In this document: in pieces, positions 61,158-64,000 of the stretch
Numbering within the stretch: position 1 is the first letter of the stretch
Layout: every line of letters begins with the position of its first letter
Source: Collimonas sp. PA-H2
Lineage (GTDB): Bacteria > Pseudomonadota > Gammaproteobacteria > Burkholderiales > Burkholderiaceae_D
Reading direction: 5' to 3'
Assembly: GCF_002564105.1 (NCBI RefSeq)
Contig: NZ_PDBX01000001.1
Location: 5,208,001-5,272,000, forward strand
DNA: 64,000 bases
Translations under genes and position numbers: made by a program
The notes under the pieces: generated by a model
What the model saw: the letters and a program-made list of their open reading frames with translations, nothing else
Databases searched by the model: none
Told to the model about the DNA's origin: nothing

Positions 61158-63110
61158 ATGAATCGGAATTTTAGTAGATTTGGATTAATCCTCAGCTTCG
61201 CCTGCTTTACCGTGGGCTCGGCATTCGGCGCCACCGTCACAAGGCAGATAGCCAGTAGCGGCACGGTGAAGATTCCAGCCACTACGGTCGGCGTCGATGG
61301 CTTGTCGTCACCCGAAACATCGCCGGTATTTTCGAACGTGCCCAATCTCGCGGACGGCCCCACGGCTGCCGGTACCAGCGGAACGAAAAGCACCGCTGGC
61401 GTGCTCGCGCGCGTGGCGCAGTTCAAGATAAACCGCAGTATCGCCACGGCGCGGGGAAAAGGGGAGTGGGCAGAAGCATTGAACAAAGATGCGCCAGACC
61501 GCCGCGTAGAAGTCAGTTTTGACGGCGAAAACTCGCGCAACCAGCGCCTTGCAAACAACGGCAACCAATTTTCCATAGAGCCGCCGGACCAGGGGCTCTG
61601 TGCCGGCAACGGCTACGTCATGGAATCCCTAAATGACGTCATGAAGATCTATAACCGCAAAGGCGTGGCATTGAGCGGCGATATTGCGCTGAATACATTC
61701 TATGGCTATGCGCCGGCAATTAACCGCCAGGTCAGTCCGCGAGTTTTCGGACCTTCGATTACCGACCCGGCCTGCTATTTCGATCCCGACGTCAGGCGCT
61801 GGTTTCACCTGGTGCTGACGCTGGACACCGATCCTGCCACAGGCGCGCAGACAGGCAGCAATCACCTGGACCTCGCGGTCAGCTCGTCAGCCGATCCGCT
61901 CGGAAGCTGGACCGTGTATAAGATTGCAGCACAGGATGACGGTACACAGGGCTCGCCGCAGCATCCTAATTGCCCATGCCTAGGCGACTATCCGCACATC
62001 GGCGCCGACGCCCATGGCATCTACCTGACAACGAATGAATTCCCGTTTTCAGGGGGATTCAACAGTGCGCAGATCTATGCAATCTCGAAAAAGGCGCTGA
62101 TCAGCGGCGCCGCCTCGATTCAAGTAGTGCAGCTGGACACCGCCGATTATCTGCTGGACGGCAATCCGGGCTTCACCGTATGGCCGGCGGTATCTCCAGC
62201 CGGCGATTTTGAACGGAGCAACCGCGGTACCGAATATCTCTTGAGTTCGGTCGCGGTGTTTTCCAATTCCGGCAACGATAATCGCCTGCGGGTGTGGGCT
62301 ATCGGCAATACCAAGTCGCTGGACGATGCAGCGCCCGCTCTGACGCTTTTGCATAACGTCGTCAACGTCAATACCTATGGCGTACCACCGGCGATCCCGC
62401 AAAAACCCGGCAGCGCCCCGCTGCGAGATTGTCTGAACGACCGCAGCCTGGTGACGCCTGCCGGCGTCGGCTGCTGGAATTATCTGACCGCAGTGCAGCC
62501 GGCAGTCCCGGAAACGCTGGTAGCAATCGATCCAAACGATTCGCGCATGCAGCAGGTGTTTTTCACCGGCGACCGCTTATACGGCGCGCTGGACACCGTC
62601 GTCAATGTCGCCGGCCAGGAACAGACCGGGATTGCCTACTACGTGCTGAATCCATCCGTTTCGGCCAATCTCGCCAGCGCCTCGGTAGTCAAGCAGGGCC
62701 AGTTGGCGATTGCCGGCAACAGCGTCACGCGGCCGGCAATTGCTGCTCTGCCTAACGGCAAGGGAGTGATCGGCTTCACCGTGGCTGGCGCAGATCATTA
62801 TCCGAGCGCCGGCTATATCCATTTCAGCCGCGACCAGGGACATCGAGGCGAATCGGTCAAGGTCATTGCAAACGGACTCGGGCCCGACGACGAATTCGGC
62901 TCCTATAACGCCTTTGGAACACCGCGCAGCCGGTGGGGCGATTATGGCGCAGCAGCAGTTGACGGCAACGATATCTGGATAGCCAACGAATACATTGCGC
63001 ATGCATGCACCCTGGCGCAATACACCGATCCTGCAGCACTGTTCAGTTGCGGCGGAAGCCGCGTCGCCCTGACCAACTGGGCAACGCGCATCAGCCGGAT
63101 CGAGCCCTGA
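61158..63110 (+). CDS. large secreted protein, beta-propeller-like, unknown function
   Basis: Exported protein of 650 residues. The signal peptide ends SAFGA (about 23). I do not recognise the family. After a low-complexity N-terminal part (about 30-110), the chain shows repeated strand-turn units with Asp/Gly-rich turns: PPDQGLCAGNGYVMES, ITDPACYFDPDVRRWFHLVL, DPLGSWTVYKI, CPCLGDYPHIGADAHGIYLT, QQVFFTGDRLYGALD and RWGDYGAAAVDGNDIWIANEY. These look like blades of a propeller and like glycan- or ion-binding loops. Six or more Cys in close pairs suggest disulfides outside the cell. The ATG at 61158 has GGAGAAGA upstream, and a clear terminator follows. Confidence 0.8.
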   Translation: MNRNFSRFGLILSFACFTVGSAFGATVTRQIASSGTVKIPATTVGVDGLSSPETSPVFSNVPNLADGPTAAGTSGTKSTAGVLARVAQFKINRSIATARGKGEWAEALNKDAPDRRVEVSFDGENSRNQRLANNGNQFSIEPPDQGLCAGNGYVMESLNDVMKIYNRKGVALSGDIALNTFYGYAPAINRQVSPRVFGPSITDPACYFDPDVRRWFHLVLTLDTDPATGAQTGSNHLDLAVSSSADPLGSWTVYKIAAQDDGTQGSPQHPNCPCLGDYPHIGADAHGIYLTTNEFPFSGGFNSAQIYAISKKALISGAASIQVVQLDTADYLLDGNPGFTVWPAVSPAGDFERSNRGTEYLLSSVAVFSNSGNDNRLRVWAIGNTKSLDDAAPALTLLHNVVNVNTYGVPPAIPQKPGSAPLRDCLNDRSLVTPAGVGCWNYLTAVQPAVPETLVAIDPNDSRMQQVFFTGDRLYGALDTVVNVAGQEQTGIAYYVLNPSVSANLASASVVKQGQLAIAGNSVTRPAIAALPNGKGVIGFTVAGADHYPSAGYIHFSRDQGHRGESVKVIANGLGPDDEFGSYNAFGTPRSRWGDYGAAAVDGNDIWIANEYIAHACTLAQYTDPAALFSCGGSRVALTNWATRISRIEP

Positions 63111-63137
63111 AGCCTGGGCGATAGTACGAATCATTGA

Positions 63138-63165
63138 CGGCTCCCATGCGGAGCCGTTTTTTTTT
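63138..63165 (+). terminator. rho-independent terminator after the secreted-protein gene
   Basis: CGGCTCC (63138-63144) pairs with GGAGCCG (63150-63156) around CATGC, followed by nine T (63157-63165). It is 28 nt after the stop at 63110. This is the clearest intrinsic terminator in the window. Confidence 0.92.
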
Positions 63166-63247
63166 GCGAATTTTAGCTGCTTGACTTATCGGTAAAGGAT
63201 TTCGAATCTGAAGTATTTAAATGCGATCTTCAATAAGACGCAAATAA

Positions 63248-63538
63248 TTATTGGCCGTCGCGGGGTTTAGTACCGGCCTTTCCGGTGTATGGATTTACGT
63301 TGCCCTTGGTACCGTAGTTATCGTTTCTGGTGGAATTGCGGTTGGTAGCATGGTACGAATTAACGTGTGTCCCATTACTGCGCGTGTAACCATGAACTGT
63401 GTGGCTTGAGCTGTAACTTGGAACCGAATGGGATGAATATGAAGAGTGGGATGACGAATGCCCACCACCACGGGCATAAACGCTACCCGAAAGTCCAATT
63501 AGCATTGCCAATGCTGCGATACCGAGCGCTATACGCAT
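63248..63538 (-). CDS. small exported Ser/His/Asn-rich protein
   Basis: A 96-residue protein. The signal peptide (MRIALGIAALAMLIGLSGSVYA) is followed by a Gly-Ser-His-rich stretch (RGGGHSSSHSSYSSHSVPSYSS) and then an Asn/Thr-rich part with the sequence NYGTKGNVNPYTGKAGTKP. The last motif, NVNPYTGKxGT, is seen in several small uncharacterised proteobacterial exported proteins. It should be periplasmic or secreted; function unknown. GAGGAC precedes the ATG at 63538. The nearest gene upstream on this strand is outside the window, so it seems monocistronic. Confidence 0.75.
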   Translation of the reverse strand: MRIALGIAALAMLIGLSGSVYARGGGHSSSHSSYSSHSVPSYSSSHTVHGYTRSNGTHVNSYHATNRNSTRNDNYGTKGNVNPYTGKAGTKPRDGQ

Positions 63539-63698
63539 ATTGTCCTCAAATGATTGGTAATTTGGAAATGCCAAGAGTAACATGCTTTATTGCAATATAT
63601 TTTGCCGGCAATGCGTAAATCTCGGTAGCCTTGACCGTGATCGTCCCAGAAGCGAAGGAGGTAGTCGGGCGGGGCAGATGCACCTCACGCTCCTCGCC

Positions 63699-63720
63699 CC
63701 GCTCCACTGAGAGCGGTTTT
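63699..63720 (+). terminator. weak hairpin before the last gene
   Basis: CCGCTC (63699-63704) pairs with GAGCGG (63711-63716) around CACTGA, with TTTT after it. The flanking 245 nt (63539-63783) hold no supported gene. It may be a remnant terminator or part of the leader of the next gene. Confidence 0.4.
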
Positions 63721-63783
63721 ATCCTTTCCAATTTGTAATTTTTGCCTTAAAAAATTTTTCGTGTTCATGTCAATGGAGGTGCT

Positions 63784-64000
63784 ATGCGTAACTCTTGGTT
63801 GTTGATGCTGTGCGTGTTAGCACTTTCTGTGAACGCCCAGACCCGTACCCAAGCTGCCGGTGCGGAGCTGGTTAAAAAAAAGGAATTGGAATGCGCGCAG
63901 GAAAAGGCCCGGCTCGATAGCGTAAAACGAGATCTCGACAGCCAGAAGCGCCGCCTTGATTACGTGGAGTCTGGCCAGACTGTTTCACCTGAGCGAACAA
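63784..64000 (+). CDS. exported coiled-coil protein, 3' end outside window
   Basis: A frame open to the window end (72 codons seen). GGAGG lies 4 nt before the ATG. The first 19 residues (MRNSWLLMLCVLALSVNAQ) form a signal peptide, and the following chain is rich in Lys, Glu, Arg and Leu (KKKELECAQEKARLDSVKRD, then SQKRRLDYVESGQ), with a heptad-like pattern that suggests a coiled coil. A Cys near residue 39 is the only one seen. The family cannot be told from this part. Confidence 0.65.
   Translation, partial: MRNSWLLMLCVLALSVNAQTRTQAAGAELVKKKELECAQEKARLDSVKRDLDSQKRRLDYVESGQTVSPERT

Noticed and set aside
63546..63731. 61-codon minus-strand frame near the window end
   Set aside because: It covers a hairpin and the upstream region of the small Ser/His-rich gene; no recognisable family.

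Overview
The window reads as chromosomal DNA of a betaproteobacterium of the order Burkholderiales, most likely family Oxalobacteraceae (a Collimonas, Janthinobacterium, Duganella or Massilia relative). The grounds are a complete violacein operon, GC-rich third codon positions, tight ATGA gene overlaps, a giant ESPR-type trimeric autotransporter, and a CHASE2 kinase/FecR/response-regulator operon. Genus is inference; no rRNA or tRNA gene was seen.

Layout. (1) 1-2475 (+): 3' part of a Rieske oxygenase gene, a rubredoxin and a rubredoxin reductase. (2) 8183-2508 (-): a membrane desaturase followed by a five-gene, ATGA/TTGA-coupled ABC transporter operon of the OsmF/OpuC type ending in a PhnD-like binding protein. 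(3) 8406-9776 (+): an SPFH protein and an acetyltransferase, ending at a terminator hairpin that faces (4) 17171-9847 (-): vioABCDE, complete and apparently intact, making violacein from tryptophan. (5) 17674-24028: mixed metabolic genes (acetyltransferase, orphan binding protein, thioesterase, TonB-dependent receptor, flavin disulfide oxidoreductase). (6) 28467-24104 (-): response regulator, LysM-FecR protein and CHASE2 histidine kinase. (7) 28919-43106 (+): adhesin island. A 3500-residue trimeric autotransporter is flanked by two TpgA-like proteins (SmpA-like plus OmpA-like domains), with a transposase-derived DNA-binding domain protein and a palindrome-rich AT-rich leader upstream and a DUF4019-like protein downstream. 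(8) 43355-45793: a small unknown gene, then pirin and FMN reductase genes divergent from an HxlR regulator. (9) 46697-57563: exopolysaccharide island. wecB-nfrB-nfrA and a YbcH-like lipoprotein resemble the Escherichia coli N4-receptor glycan locus; a lone GspC-like protein, a DUF2334 deacetylase-like protein with a His-rich partner, and a clan GH-A-like hydrolase surround them. A decayed IS3-family transposase fragment lies just beyond. (10) 57948-64000: MipA/OmpV protein with a two-component system, a large secreted protein, a small Ser/His-rich protein and a gene cut by the window end.

How the genes may work together. Violacein, the giant adhesin and a probably c-di-GMP-gated exopolysaccharide suit a surface-attached, biofilm-forming soil or water bacterium. 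The two regions most worth following are the adhesin island, with two candidate periplasmic anchors for one fibre, and the nfr-type island, where tandem MshEN-like domains on the synthase and an orphan GspC homology region suggest secretion-machine parts reused for polysaccharide export. All functions are from sequence reading alone; no database search was run.
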